Both the position numbers and the translations under genes were made by a program. The notes beneath the pieces were generated by a model that saw nothing but the letters and a program-made list of their open reading frames with translations, searched no databases and was not told where the DNA came from. This document shows positions 11,631 through 22,441 of a stretch of DNA of 64,000 nucleotides, piece after piece. Every line of letters starts with the position of its first letter. Position 1 is the first letter of the stretch. The DNA comes from Sphagnum compactum (taxonomy: Eukaryota; Bryophyta; Sphagnopsida; Sphagnales): assembly GCA_965153455.1 (NCBI GenBank), contig OZ234500.1:6882001-6946000 (forward strand). Reading direction: 5' to 3'.

Positions 11631-14600
11631 AAGCGACATCTTCTAGATGGAGCCGGTTTGTTAGGATATCGTTGGTGAAACCGATTAACTAAGTCTTGGG
11701 CATGAACTAGGTTTCCAGCAGGCTCCCAAGTAGCTTCAGAAGGAGGATAACCTCGCCAAAAGACAAGGTATAGGAGCTTTCCACGAATCTTCTTGGAGTC
11801 CAAGACCTCCTGAACTTCAAACTCTTCTTGGCCTTCAATTTCGACTGGAGTTGGGGGTTCTTGATGACGTTCTGGGATCGGGTTTTCATGATAGGGCTCA
11901 AGCAGGGAGACATGGAAAACATTGTGGATTTTGAACTGGGGTGGAAGCTCCAACTGGCAAGCCACTAGACCAACCAATTTGGCGATTTTGAAAGGTCCGA
12001 GGCGCTTGTAATCCAACTTGGCACATGGGCGAGTGGTAGCAATGTTCTTTCTGAGAAGCCAGACCTTGTCTCCAACCTTGAAGTTTGGATGGTCCTTGCG
12101 TCGGCGGTCTGCTTGCTTCTTTTGCCACTCCTGTGTTAGCTTGAGTTCTGCCATAAGGTTCTGTTGAACCTGTCCAAGCCTCGTGGCCCTTTCTTCAGCC
12201 GAGGGGTTTACGGAGTCTCCAGGAATTTCAAGGCTGAACCTCGGATGAAAACCGTAATTGGCAAAGAATGGACTGATCCCGGTCGATGCATGTGTTGTGT
12301 TATTATAAGCAAACTCTGCTTGAGATAGTAGGTCCAACCAGTCGTCCTGTTGGTAGTTCACAGTGCAGCGAAGGTATTGCTCGAGTGTCTAGTTTGTCCG
12401 TTCGGTTTGTCCATCTGTCTCAGGGTGGAAAGCTGAAGATAGCCGAATGTCAACTCCAAGAAGCTCGAATAGACGATGCCAGAACTTGGATGCAAACTGA
12501 GGACCTCTGTCGGACACAATTTCCTCGGGGAGTCCATGCAGTCGGACGATCCCGTCCAGAATTAACTGAGCTGTCTCTTCTGCCGTGATTGACTTGGAAC
12601 AAGGGGTGAAATGGGCCATTTTGGTGAGTCGATCGACCACAACCAGTATTGAATTCTTGGTTCTGACAGTAGGGAGGTCCGTGATGAAGTCCATTGCAAT
12701 AGATCCCCAAGGTCGGCTAGGAATCGACAGAGGCTGTAGGAGTCCAAACGGGCGATGCCTGGGAGCCTTGGATCGAGCACATGTATCACAAGACTTGACA
12801 TACTCCCGTAGCATCTTGTTCATTTTGGGCCACCAGTAAGTCCTTGACACTAGTTCGTGAGTCCGTGCCATTCCAAAGTGACCTGCCAGGGTGTTGTCGT
12901 GGCATTCCCTCAGGATTTTTAGGCGTATAGGTCCTTCGGGTACATAAATCAGGTTATTTCGAAGGAGAAGTCCGTCTTGCTGCTCAAATTGATCCAAGTC
13001 ATCACGATTTGGGTTCCTTGGTCGTTCCTGGAGTTCCTTCTTGATGTTGGTAGCCCAGGTGTCTTCCTCAGTTGCTATCTTGATGTCCCTGACAAGGTAT
13101 GAGTCTGGGAGGGTGTTGATTGTTGCTACAACTCGAAATTACTTGGGGTTGAGTAAAGTCTGGTTCTGCTGGCCGTAGGCCTCATCCCCCGCTCGAAGTT
13201 CATATTCTGAACGACGAGATAGCGCGTCAGCTTTCCCTTGCTGGGTGCCGGGTTGATACTGAATCTCAAAGTCGAAATCAGCTAGGAAGATAGACCAGCG
13301 TGCCTAGCGACGATTTAAGGTCCGAGTAGTTGTGAAATAAAGGAGATTCTTGTGATCTGTTAGAACTTGGACTTGATGTTGAGCTCCGGCAAAATACGGT
13401 CTCCACTGCTCGAATGCCGTGATGATTGCTAGGAGTTCCTTATCGTAGACCTGGTAGTTGATTTCGGCACTGGTTAACTTCCGTGAATAGAAAGCAACTG
13501 GATGCAACAACCCATCTATTCCAAATTGAGATAGAATAGCTCCCAAGGCAAAATCTGAAGCGTCCGTTTCCACAATGAATGGCTTGGCAGGATCGGGATG
13601 TATCAGGATGGGTGCAGAGGTGAATGCCATCTTGAGAGTATCAAAAGCAGCCTCGGCCGTTGGATTCCACGAGAAGGGCTTGTCTTTGCAAGTCAGGGTT
13701 ATTAACGGTGTTGTGATCTTGGAGTAGCCTTTGATAAACCGACGATAGAAGTTGGCAAACCCTAGGAAGCGTTGAACGTCCTTGACCGAGGATGGAGTAG
13801 CCCAACACTGGATGGTCTCGACCTTCGACTTGTCCATGAAAATGCCATCTGGAGAGATCACGTAGCCGAGGAACGCCACTGAAGATTTGTCGAATTCACA
13901 TTTTTCCAACTTGGCGTATAAGCCATGCTCCCGCAGCGTCGCAAGCACCAATCGTACATGTTTGTCGTGGGTTTCCTGGTCCTTGGAAAAGATTAAAATG
14001 TCATCCAAATAGACCACGACAAATTCGTCCATGTAATCCCGGAAGATATCATTCATCAGATGCTGAAAGACTGCGGGTGCATTGGTGAGGCCGAAGGGCA
14101 TAACCGTGTATTCGAAGTGGCCATAGCGTGTGCGGAAAGCTGTCTTCCATTCATCACCAGGGCGAATCCTGAGTAAGTTGTAGGCTCCACGGAGGTCAAG
14201 CTTGGTGAAGATCTTCCCTGTACGTAGTCGATCTAGGAGACCTGAAATCAAGGGCAAAGGATATCGATTCTTTTTGGTTATCTTGTTGAGTCCACGATAA
14301 TCCACACAGAGTCGAAGGGAGCCATCCTTCTTCTTGACAAACAAAATTGGGGCGCCGGCTGGAGACTTGGAATGCTGAATGAACCCCTTGGCAAGATTTT
14401 CAGTAAGGTAATCACGCAGGGCTTGGAGTTCCGGTTCCGATAGGCCATAGATAGGACCAAAGGGTGGTGAGTGTCCTTCTTCTAGATCAATCGGGCAGTC
14501 ATATGGACTATGGGCGGGGAGCTGATCAGCATTAATCTTTTCAAAAACATCAACAAAGTCCTTGTACTTCTTGGGAAGTTTGACAGGTGTTGGTTCTGAT

Positions 14601-15357
14601 TGGGGGTTTGTGGTGTTGGCTGGGTTGACATGGATGGCGAAGACTTGAAGATTCTTAGCAGCCCGATAGAAAGGGACAGCTCTATCAACGAAGATCTGGA
14701 CAGGGTTGGTTTTCTGGGCAGGATTCTTGACAAGATTCTTGACAGGACAAGGTTTCGTTCTGACCAACCGGGGGTTCTTGACTGCAGGATTTGACATAAC
14801 AGACTTGATAAAACTGGAATTGGTTCCGACCCTCTTTGGGTTCTCGACCACAGGGTTCTTGGCAGGACTGGACAAAGTGTTTTTTTGAGCGTGGGGTTCT
14901 TGAGAGGTGCATCGTTGTGCGCTGAAGGTGAGGGTTCTAGATCGCCAATCAATGATAGGGTTGTGTGCTTCTAGCCAAGGCAGACCAAGGATGATGGGAT
15001 GGTGAGGGGTGGAAATGATGTTGAGAACAATCTTCTCCGTGTGCTTGCTGATACAGAGTTCTAGAGGGGTTGTCTCGTGTGTGATTGCACCAGAAGCAAT
15101 GGTTCTCCCATCAATAACCTCTACCGGAACAGGGGTTGACTTCTTGACCACAGGGATGTTGTGTTGGACGACAAATGTTTGGTCGATGAAAGAAGAGGTG
15201 GCGCCGGAGTCCACCAAAGCTGACACTTGTGGTATGTCTTCTGGAATACGAATGATGTCCACATACTGAGTGAAACTGGGACTGGGACCAACAGCGGAAC
15301 AGGAGCCTTTGCAAAGGTGGTGTTGGGTGAGATCCAGTCGCACGGCTCCTACTGTGA

Positions 15358-16338
15358 CTAGATGTTCTTGTTTTCCAACTCCTGGGGAGTTTCCACAGCT
15401 TGTACCTGAAGTTTGACAAGCTTTTGAGGGCATTGACAAGCTATATGCCCTGGGTTGCCACAGTAAAGACATAGATTGTTTGTCCTTCGGCGAAATTTCT
15501 CGGCTTCTGTCAAAGATTTAAACTTAGTTGTGTCGATCTGCATCGGAGCAGGTCCAAAAGAGGCAGGTCGGGCAACTGGTGTTGTTTGGGGAACTAAGGG
15601 GAGCGTAATAGGCCGATTGTTCCAAAGCTGGGCGTTGGAGGTGACTTTCTTTTCCTGGCGACGTTCGAACAGACGATTATCGCACCGAATTGCCTGGGTG
15701 ATGGCTTCACTGAAGGAAGAAGGGTCTGCGAGTGTCAACAAAAGATCTTGAACATCATCACGAAGCCCACAGCGAAACTGATCAATCAAGGCAGCTTCTC
15801 CCCAATTGACGTCACAGGCAAGCTGCCTGAATTCTGAAGCGTAGACGATGGCCGAACGTGTCCCTTGCTGGAGGCGATGCAGCTTGTTGGCTGAAGTCCT
15901 GGCCTTATCACTGTCCCCAAATACTGCTTCAAATTCCGCCATAAAGGCGTTGAAATCTTGTAGAAGAGGGGATGATGTTTCCAGGATGGGAGCAAACCAT
16001 GCTGCAGCTGTCCCAGTGAGTAGGGTTCCAACGAATCCTACGCGAGTGGTGTCATCAAAATAACGACGGGGGTGTAGTTGCATGATCAGGCGTACCTGGC
16101 TGACAAAGCCTCGAAATTTGAGGCGCGTTCCATCAAACTTTTCTGGCAGACTGATCTTGGGCTCTTGGGCGGCCATTGCAAAAGCAGGAAGTACTGGGGC
16201 AGGAGGTGGTGGCTGATTCTGTAGGCGGGTCACCGAGTCTCTAAGCACGGCATTTTCTTGTTGAAGGTGTTGAAGGGCGGCGAGGATTTGAGTGAGATCG
16301 ATGTTGGATTCTGAGTTGTCCATGGTGGTAGTTCTCAC
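15358..16338 (-). CDS. gag: gag of the chromovirus
   Basis: This intact open frame of 326 codons starts 5' of pol. It begins with a short coiled-coil-like stretch (about residues 10-40). A retrotransposon gag region follows (about 60-230), and near the C-terminus a zinc knuckle reads CLYCGNPGHIACQC, matching CX2CX4HX4C. The protein packages element RNA in virus-like particles. The first ATG in frame is at 16338 and a second (MDNSES) is five codons later; either could be used. It overlaps pol by 115 nt, pol being in the -1 frame. A GGAAAAC heptamer in gag phase lies at 15370-15376, close to the gag stop, and could serve ribosomal frameshifting. Confidence 0.92.
   Translation of the reverse strand: MRTTTMDNSESNIDLTQILAALQHLQQENAVLRDSVTRLQNQPPPPAPVLPAFAMAAQEPKISLPEKFDGTRLKFRGFVSQVRLIMQLHPRRYFDDTTRVGFVGTLLTGTAAAWFAPILETSSPLLQDFNAFMAEFEAVFGDSDKARTSANKLHRLQQGTRSAIVYASEFRQLACDVNWGEAALIDQFRCGLRDDVQDLLLTLADPSSFSEAITQAIRCDNRLFERRQEKKVTSNAQLWNNRPITLPLVPQTTPVARPASFGPAPMQIDTTKFKSLTEAEKFRRRTNNLCLYCGNPGHIACQCPQKLVKLQVQAVETPQELENKNI
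15370..15376 (-). promoter_or_regulatory. Candidate -1 ribosomal frameshift site GGAAAAC
   Basis: The heptamer is in gag frame as G GAA AAC, four codons before the gag stop and within the gag/pol overlap. Slipping back one base enters the open pol frame. The first triplet is not of the ideal three-identical-base type, so efficiency is uncertain. It is the best such site in the overlap by eye. Confidence 0.35.
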
Positions 16339-16362
16339 ACTTTTGCGCTTTCAATCTTCAAA

Positions 16363-17014
16363 CTTGAAACTTCAGATGCTTGGATCTCTCTCAATACAAG
16401 TCCAAATGACATGAAATTTCTCTCACACATATATTCCTATATGATCTATAAGATCACAAAGTTACAGACCTAAAAAAACTTAAACAAAGGAGATATGACT
16501 AAAAAACCAGATCTGCACTTGAAACTTCAGATGCTTGGATCTCTCTCAATACAAATCCAAATGACATGAAATTTCTCTCACACATATATTCCTATATGAT
16601 CTATAAGATCACAAAGTTACAGACCCAAAAAAGCTTACACAAAGGAGATATGACCAAAAAACCAGATCTGCACTTGAAACTTCAGATGCTTGGATCTCTC
16701 TCAATACAAGTCCAAATGACATGAAATTTCTCTCACACATATATTCCTATATGATCTATAAGATCACAAAGTTACAGACCCAAAAAAGCTTACACAAAGG
16801 AGATATGACCAAAAAACCAGATCTGCACTTGAAACTTCAGATGCTTGAATCTCTCTCAATACAAGTCCAAATGACATGAAATTTCTCTCACACATATATT
16901 CCTATATGATCTATAAGATCACAAAGTTACAGACCCAAAAAAGCTTACACAAAGGAGATATGACCAAAAAACCAGATCTGCACTTGAAACTTCAGATGCT
17001 TGGATCTCTCTCAA
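16363..17014 (-). repeat. Four 155-bp tandem repeats in the chromovirus leader
   Basis: Units begin at 16363, 16518, 16673 and 16828 with exact 155-bp spacing, and a 32-bp fifth partial copy starts at 16983. Units are nearly identical (a few substitutions). They fill the untranslated leader between the 5' LTR and gag. The last unit boundary lies about 25 bp upstream (sense) of the gag ATG. Confidence 0.95.
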
Positions 17015-17143
17015 AACATATCCTTTTCTTTTGAAACTTTGAGAGTAGAAGCGTCCTATAGTCTTCTATAACCTTTCCAAGTTTCACTCCAATATACCTC
17101 TAGCTACTTACTGAAACAACAAAACAAACAAACAAGAAGAAGG

Positions 17144-17153
17144 AGCAGATCAA
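17144..17153 (-). other. Candidate self-priming primer-binding site
   Basis: In sense (minus) orientation the word TTGATCTGCT begins two nt after the 5' LTR, where a primer-binding site must lie. It does not start TGG as tRNA-primed sites do. Its exact complement, AGCAGATCAA in sense, occurs inside the 5' LTR (plus coordinates 17227-17236), 33 nt downstream of the first base of TATAAAA (17263-17269), where transcription should begin. A transcript could therefore fold its own 5' end onto this site, as in Tf1/sushi-type elements. Confidence 0.65.
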
Positions 17154-17155
17154 TT

Positions 17156-17422
17156 TGTTATGGACCGACTACAAACAAGTGGAGAATTACAAGACAAGAC
17201 AAGCTTTATTGATCCATCAACTGGTGTTGATCTGCTAAAGGGTTGTTCCCCAGACTATCTCCTTTTATAACCCTGAGCCATACTAGTCCCAAAATATCCT
17301 AGGCCATGATATTGCCAAAAGTATCCCAAAATATCCTAGGCCATGATATTGCCAAAAGTATCCCAAAATATCCTAGGACATGACATTGCCAAAAGTATCC
17401 CAAAATATCCTAGGCCATGACA
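17156..17422 (-). repeat. 5' LTR of the chromovirus (267 bp)
   Basis: This LTR differs from the left LTR at two positions. In sense it begins TGTCATGG and ends CATAACA. U3 carries four tandem units of about 35 bp. A TATAAAA box is at 17269-17263, the predicted transcript start is near 17236, and the R/U5 part is about 81 nt. It contains the intact complement of the priming site. Confidence 0.95.
17263..17269 (-). promoter_or_regulatory. LTR TATA box (TATAAAA)
   Basis: TATAAAAGG in sense orientation is the only strong TATA-like word in the LTR. The predicted start about 33 nt downstream coincides with the AGCAGATCAA word complementary to the primer site. Confidence 0.7.
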
Positions 17423-17427
17423 CAATG
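17423..17427. repeat. Target site duplication, right (CAATG)
   Basis: This is an exact copy of 11346-11350. Joining the flanks across the element restores a continuous sequence with one CAATG. Confidence 0.95.
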
Positions 17428-18229
17428 ACTCCCAAATGCACTCCCACTTTAGGAGTTACACTTGTGCGAGAGGCTTGAATGTTCAAGACTTTAGTTGAAA
17501 AGGTAAACAAGCACCAAATGGGACCCCCACGATATCATTGGAAAGGTCTTGAAGTGTAGATGCTAAAATGCCTTTGCATTGTCCATTTAGATCTGAAATG
17601 CATGAGTTATGATCAAAAGAAGGGTCAAGAATCAAATTGGGAATCCCCTTAAAACAAGGGTCAAATCGTATCCTATTGGGGCATGCAATACATCATTGGA
17701 AAAATATTTTTAAGGGCTATAAGTTATTACCCCTGCATGTTCAAAAAGGCTTGATTTGAGGACGATATGAATGTCCAAAGTTTCAGGACAACAAAAGTCC
17801 CAATTGTGGGATTTCCACTTGGGAGTCTCGAGAAAAAATGTCATCTAGATGTAGCTCGCATGGAAAGTCACAGAATATACAATAGGGAGTGGAGTGGTGC
17901 CTCCTTCCAAAGGTTGCGGGCTATGTAAAGCTTGTACTTGAAATTGTCCCTATTAAATCCACTACACCATTTGCATTCAACTTGCATTAACCGCCCTTTT
18001 TCCTTGATTGTGCAAGTTGAATTTATCTTGAATTTTTTTTTGTGAATTCACCCTAGTCTCATCTCGAAGCTCCAGCATGCCCTCTTACCCCCGAAGTGTT
18101 ATGAATTAGGGAATGTACCTTGATTTATTTATTTTTTCCATTGTTTTATTATGGGACCCACATTTGGGTTTCTTAAGGAATTTGGGGGCATGTTAACTAC
18201 ATAATTTGCATTTACAACCAATGAAACCA
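17428..18229. other. Non-coding sequence between Gypsy and hAT C-terminal part
   Basis: No open frame or known element is recognisable. This sequence and 11150-11345 have no obvious counterpart in hAT copy B, so another old insertion may lie here. The style of the text (for example CATTGGAAA words) resembles retrotransposon untranslated DNA, but no LTR ends are seen. Confidence 0.4.
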
Positions 18230-19330
18230 CTAATGTTGACAATCAAAATTGGGGTTGCATTCTTTCTATTAGGAGACATTCCCCATGTAACAAATGGTTG
18301 ATTTTTTCATTATCTCAAATTGTAAATTAAATTGATGTTGAAATTTTTGGGATGAACTTGCACAACAATTTTTTTAATGTATTATGAAAACATTTTGAAA
18401 AGTTGGAAATGAATCTAAAGAGTATGGAATAACCAAAAATATGTTTAATGTAATGTAACAAATGTTTTTGCTGTTTAATGGAGTCCTTACATGTCTTCAA
18501 TTTTTTTTCAATAACATATTTATGATTTTTTTATATACATTTTTATAAAATAATATAATGAAATGTCTTATTAGGTCATCACAATTTTTTTATAAAATTA
18601 TGTTGACATGTAAGTTGTAATTTTAAAAATATTCTCCTTCAATGACCAATCATATTCGATCACATCACTTTGATTAGATCACCTTTTCCATGTAAAGACT
18701 AGGTCAAATGAGTGTATGTGCCTCCTTGTAGAATGAACAAACCCTATTAGGGTTCAATCCATTGATATGTGTCAAAAGTCTGATGCCAAATTTTTGTACT
18801 ATTAACTATGGAAATAACTGTTGATGGCTTTAATTCAAACAACCTTTCAAGAGTTATGATCCACTATTTTAAAGATTCATGGAAGGATTTTGGGAAAAAA
18901 CATTGCTAACAAGCTGGTTTAATTTTGGGCAAATGGAATTAGTTTATTTTAGGGAGTGCAAATTGAAGCTATAGTGTAATTACAATGGGACTATGTGCCA
19001 TTCATTATGGGTATGCATTGCATGGATCATAATTGCAATTTGGGAATGTAAACACTTTTTGACATGTCAACAATTGCAAGGTTAAAAAACTTCAAGTAAC
19101 TTTTATACTTGTACTTGCTAAAAACACAAAAATACATCTAAAATGTATTAAAAATTAGCCCAAATTATGGATTTGGAGGGAAATAAGGTCTTATGCAATC
19201 TGAAGACACACTAGATCTTCACGTTATCACTAGCACAAAACAAATTCTTTGTGAATATCACCCATTTTTTATGAAAATGGTTGTGGATTCATTAAGGGAA
19301 ATTAGGGTGAAAACAGAATAGACCTCAAAC
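18230..19330 (+). pseudogene. hAT-like transposase, central and C-terminal part (copy A, part 2)
   Basis: This aligns in DNA with 62685-63195 (copy B) over several blocks. These are TGTTGACAATCAAAATTGGG (18237-18256), a block near 18800-18850, and a long block 18990-19290 including ATGTGCCATTCATTATGGGT. Read across frames it encodes NVDNQNW, VDGFNSNNLSRV and traces of a VGVHCM-like block, as in plant hAT-related transposases. Stops and frameshifts are frequent. The N-terminal part lies at 10.69-11.14 kb, beyond the Gypsy insertion. Copy B shows the undivided order. Confidence 0.6.
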
Positions 19331-19334
19331 TTTT

Positions 19335-20725
19335 ATGTGAAAATTTGACATTACTTGCATCAAAATTAATATTTCTTGGGGGATATTATGTGACGTAACA
19401 TTAATTTTTCTTACCTTATTATTATCTACTTTTCAATATCCACATATTTAAGTCACCCTAAATTTAATTTAAATTATATATTTTCATGAATTTTGGTACT
19501 ATATATATTTTTTGAATTTTGAATTTTAATTAAAGTTCTAAAGCATTTAGATGTTGTTCAACAAAAAGACAAAATGTTTTGAAATAACATATTTTTTAAT
19601 ACATCAACACAACATGGTGACCTATCTCTTATCTTATGACTTCTTTACTTTTTTCTTAATTTAGGTGTAAAATAAAGGTGTCATTTGCTCCCTAGCCAAA
19701 ATGACGTATTCCCACAACAATATTAACACAAAGGTTCATAGTACATATGTTATTATTTGCTTTAAAAAAAATTAATACTTGATATTAATGTTTACCCTAT
19801 ATTAACTATATTTTAGTTTTGATAAAAAAAAAGATCTTATGATAAAATATAAAATAAAATAAAATTTTAACCCAACAACTAATATATCTAGGATCTTATA
19901 TTTTTATTCACGTAACCTTTTCCAATTCCAAAATGAATGTTCTCCCCTCCCCTCACATTAAAAAAAATCCATAAATTGTTGTAAGATTACAAACTTTGCA
20001 AGATTTAACAATTTATAAATGGCCATGGAAATACATAAAAACAATCTTAAGATGAAAGAGTTAACAAAATAATATCTTATATGATATAATCAAATTAGAG
20101 CTTTGTGCTATTGCACACTACCAATGATGATCAACTATTTTACTTTTTCTTATGTTTCCATATGGTTTTCAATAATTCATCATTATTTATGTTTACGTCA
20201 AATTTAATTTAAATTAATATACATTTCATGGACATGAAAAAACACATGTTGATTTTTTTTCATATAACAAATATTTTATTAAATTTGAACTTAAATGTTT
20301 TTTTTGGACTTAATTCAATTTTTTTATGGCCCAAAACCATTGAATTTTCAAACAATTGACACAAAATTGTTATTCTTTTTTCATTCTGAGATGAATTATT
20401 CTGAAATTGAATGTTGATGGACAAAATTTGACCAAAATTACCAATGTCTTACAATATAATATTTCATCAAAAATATTGAAATGCCTAATAAAATTAAATT
20501 AATGTAAGAAAAATGGGAGCTAAGTCATCAAATTATAACACAATGATGGAACATCTACTAGCCACCAGATGCTAATATATATTTCATCAAAAATATTGAA
20601 ATTCGTAACTTAGTTTTTAAATTTTAAAAATGGTAAATTTAAGAAAAATGTTACTATTATAATCATATTTTTTCAAAGATATTAAAATGTTTAACTAAAT
20701 TATTATCATTAAAATTTTATTTTTA
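19335..20725. other. AT-rich non-coding stretch
   Basis: No gene is supported. A degenerate tandem repeat is visible near 20455-20720: TTTCATCAAAAATATTGAAAT occurs at about 20461 and 20581, with a weaker third copy near 20670. Confidence 0.45.
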
Positions 20726-20728
20726 ATG

Positions 20729-22120
20729 CACTATGAGAAATCACAGCCGCTAAAACTAAACTACCCTGCAATTAAAATTCAAAAAACAACTCATATACAA
20801 CTATTATGCAACCATCCCTTAGGTATTACAATTATTGTGCAACTATTCCCTTAGAAATATGATGTATTAATAAATAATTTCCATGTTAAAAAATTAGTTA
20901 ATTGTGTTATAGTTGCAAGTGAGTTGGAAATAGGTAAAAAGCATTCACCCATATCCTTGACCACCAAACTAAAAGATGAAGAAAGAAAGTTAGTATCTTC
21001 ATAAGCTAAACAAGAAAATTGTAACAAGGGCTTTTATTTGAAGCTTTATAAGAAAGTGAAAAGTGGTCCAAATGAACATGTTCTTTGAAAACCTAATGAA
21101 GGAAACCCATGACATATTATTAGGGGTATCCCATCATGTGATAGAAAGATCCAACTACACTTAATATTACCATAGTTATTAACATCGGCCTTGTCACATC
21201 ACATTAATCGTATCAACTTTGATGTCAACATAACCCAATGTCACATTGGTTTGATGTCAACCTAAATCAAAACATTAATTATATTTGTAAGGGTAATTTT
21301 TTTACCCCAATGGTGATTGAAATTCAATCACCACATAATTTTAAAGGATATAGATAACTAGATAAACTTGGGCCTTAATCGATGTGGTGATTAAAATGCA
21401 TGTTATGGAATATCATGTCCACAACAACAAGATTGCCTTGCAAGTAGAGCTCCAAATAACTATGCTACAACTATGATATAATTGTCCCATGGAAATATGA
21501 GGAATTTATAAATAAAATGCCACGTCACAAAATCAAGGAGTTGTATTCTAGTTGTAAGTTAGTTGCAAGATGGACATCTATATAATAGAATGTACACAAC
21601 ATAAATAATCAACCAAGTTTGATTTTGTTGACAAGTTGCATGTTAATAGCATGTGGCAACTACATTACAACTACATCATAAATTTAGCATGTGATGAATA
21701 ATGAAAATTGTGTGAAGTTCATAAGTTTATACATTTTACATAAGAACATCACACGTTGAAAACACATTTGACACATAGATAAATGTGGTGATGGATGAAG
21801 TACAAACCTATGAATGGACAAATGTCACATGAATTTTGCATCTTCCTATAAATCTATTTGTTAAATGTGTTTTCAATTAACAATATCAGTGCATGAAACA
21901 TACAAAAGTTATGAATGAATGAATTTTGCATGATTCCCAAATGTTACTAAGTCATGAGATGCTAAGTTTGTGATGTAGGGTAAATGTAACACCTAATCAA
22001 TGAATATTTTGCAACTAGTATATGGCCTTGACACATATGATCATGCAACATGTATGCATTTTCACTGCCCATTAAATATGACATTTTCAACTTGTTTGTA
22101 ATTAATTGTCAACCATGAAT
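20729..22120 (-). mobile_element. CACTA element end fragment, inverted relative to 28.1 kb
   Basis: This begins CACTATGAGAAA at 20729, a CACTA-type terminus. It is followed by many copies of CAACTA/GCAACTA words (subterminal repeats). Its sequence matches the reverse complement of 27700-28104. Shared blocks include AATAAATAAAATGCCAC (about 21505), TTTGTTGACAAGTTGCA (about 21627) and TATGATCATGC (about 22036). It is therefore one arm of an element of the same family as the nested CACTA at 25.6-28.1 kb. The opposite end was not found. Confidence 0.6.
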
Positions 22121-22441
22121 TCCATTGACATACTAGTTGTGCCACTAGGTTGCCACTATATAATTATTACTCTTCCATTATTTTGCGACTATTCTTCAAT
22201 TATTTTATTATTAGTTTTTCACTACATTGCAACTCATTACAACATCATGTTGCCCTACATACATGTTAGACCATAAAATTCATGGAAAGTGAAAGCTTGC
22301 TTTTGAAATGAAATTAAAAGTAGTGTGTATATTGTATTACAAGTTTAATTAAGGTGTACATGTGGATTTACCTTTATAACACAATGAAAGAAAATATCCA
22401 AATCAATGATCAATCACAAAAGGAAAAAAATCAAATTACTA

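Larger units (their letters stand above)
11618..15472 (-). pseudogene. pol: pol of the chromovirus (PR-RT-RH-IN-chromodomain), three in-frame stops
   Basis: A single frame of 1285 codons, including the terminal stop, runs from 15472 to a TAA at 11618-11620 touching the 3' LTR. The N-terminal part to RNase H is open for 722 residues. It has protease ALVDSGATSSFID (about residue 88), RT KLDLRGAYN (about 425) and YLDD (about 488), and RNase H ETDASDF (about 637). Integrase follows, with an HxxxH...CxxC finger, MDFITDLP, SDRGPQF and ETDGQTE (D,D,E). A C-terminal chromodomain contains VFWRGYPPSEATWEP, which in the family reads histone marks to guide insertion. Stops lie at 13304-13306 (TAG), 13139-13141 (TAA) and 12389-12391 (TAG). 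All three sit where relatives usually have glutamine. There is no frameshift. Between protease and RT is a lysine/asparagine/proline-rich repeat (residues about 204-257). Confidence 0.95.
11351..17422 (-). mobile_element. Ty3/Gypsy chromovirus, full length, 6072 bp
   Basis: This is a complete LTR retrotransposon in minus orientation: 5' LTR (17156-17422), a leader with four 155-bp repeats, gag, pol and 3' LTR (11351-11617). Pol domains run in the order protease, reverse transcriptase, RNase H, integrase and chromodomain, which places it in the chromovirus branch of Ty3/Gypsy. The LTRs differ at two of 267 positions and the 5-bp target duplication is perfect, so insertion was recent. Three in-frame stops in pol mean this copy cannot make its own enzymes. 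It inserted into an older hAT-like element. The priming site appears to be self-complementary to the transcript start rather than tRNA-derived (see separate entry). Confidence 0.95.

Noticed and set aside
14482-14952. Long open frame antiparallel or shifted to pol
   Set aside because: It lies in another frame of the confirmed pol gene and has serine/proline-rich nonsense composition; the same holds for other extra frames within 11.6-16.3 kb.
17126-17155. tRNA-Met primer site for the chromovirus
   Set aside because: The sequence beside the LTR does not begin with TGG and does not resemble the usual TGGTATCAGAGC site.
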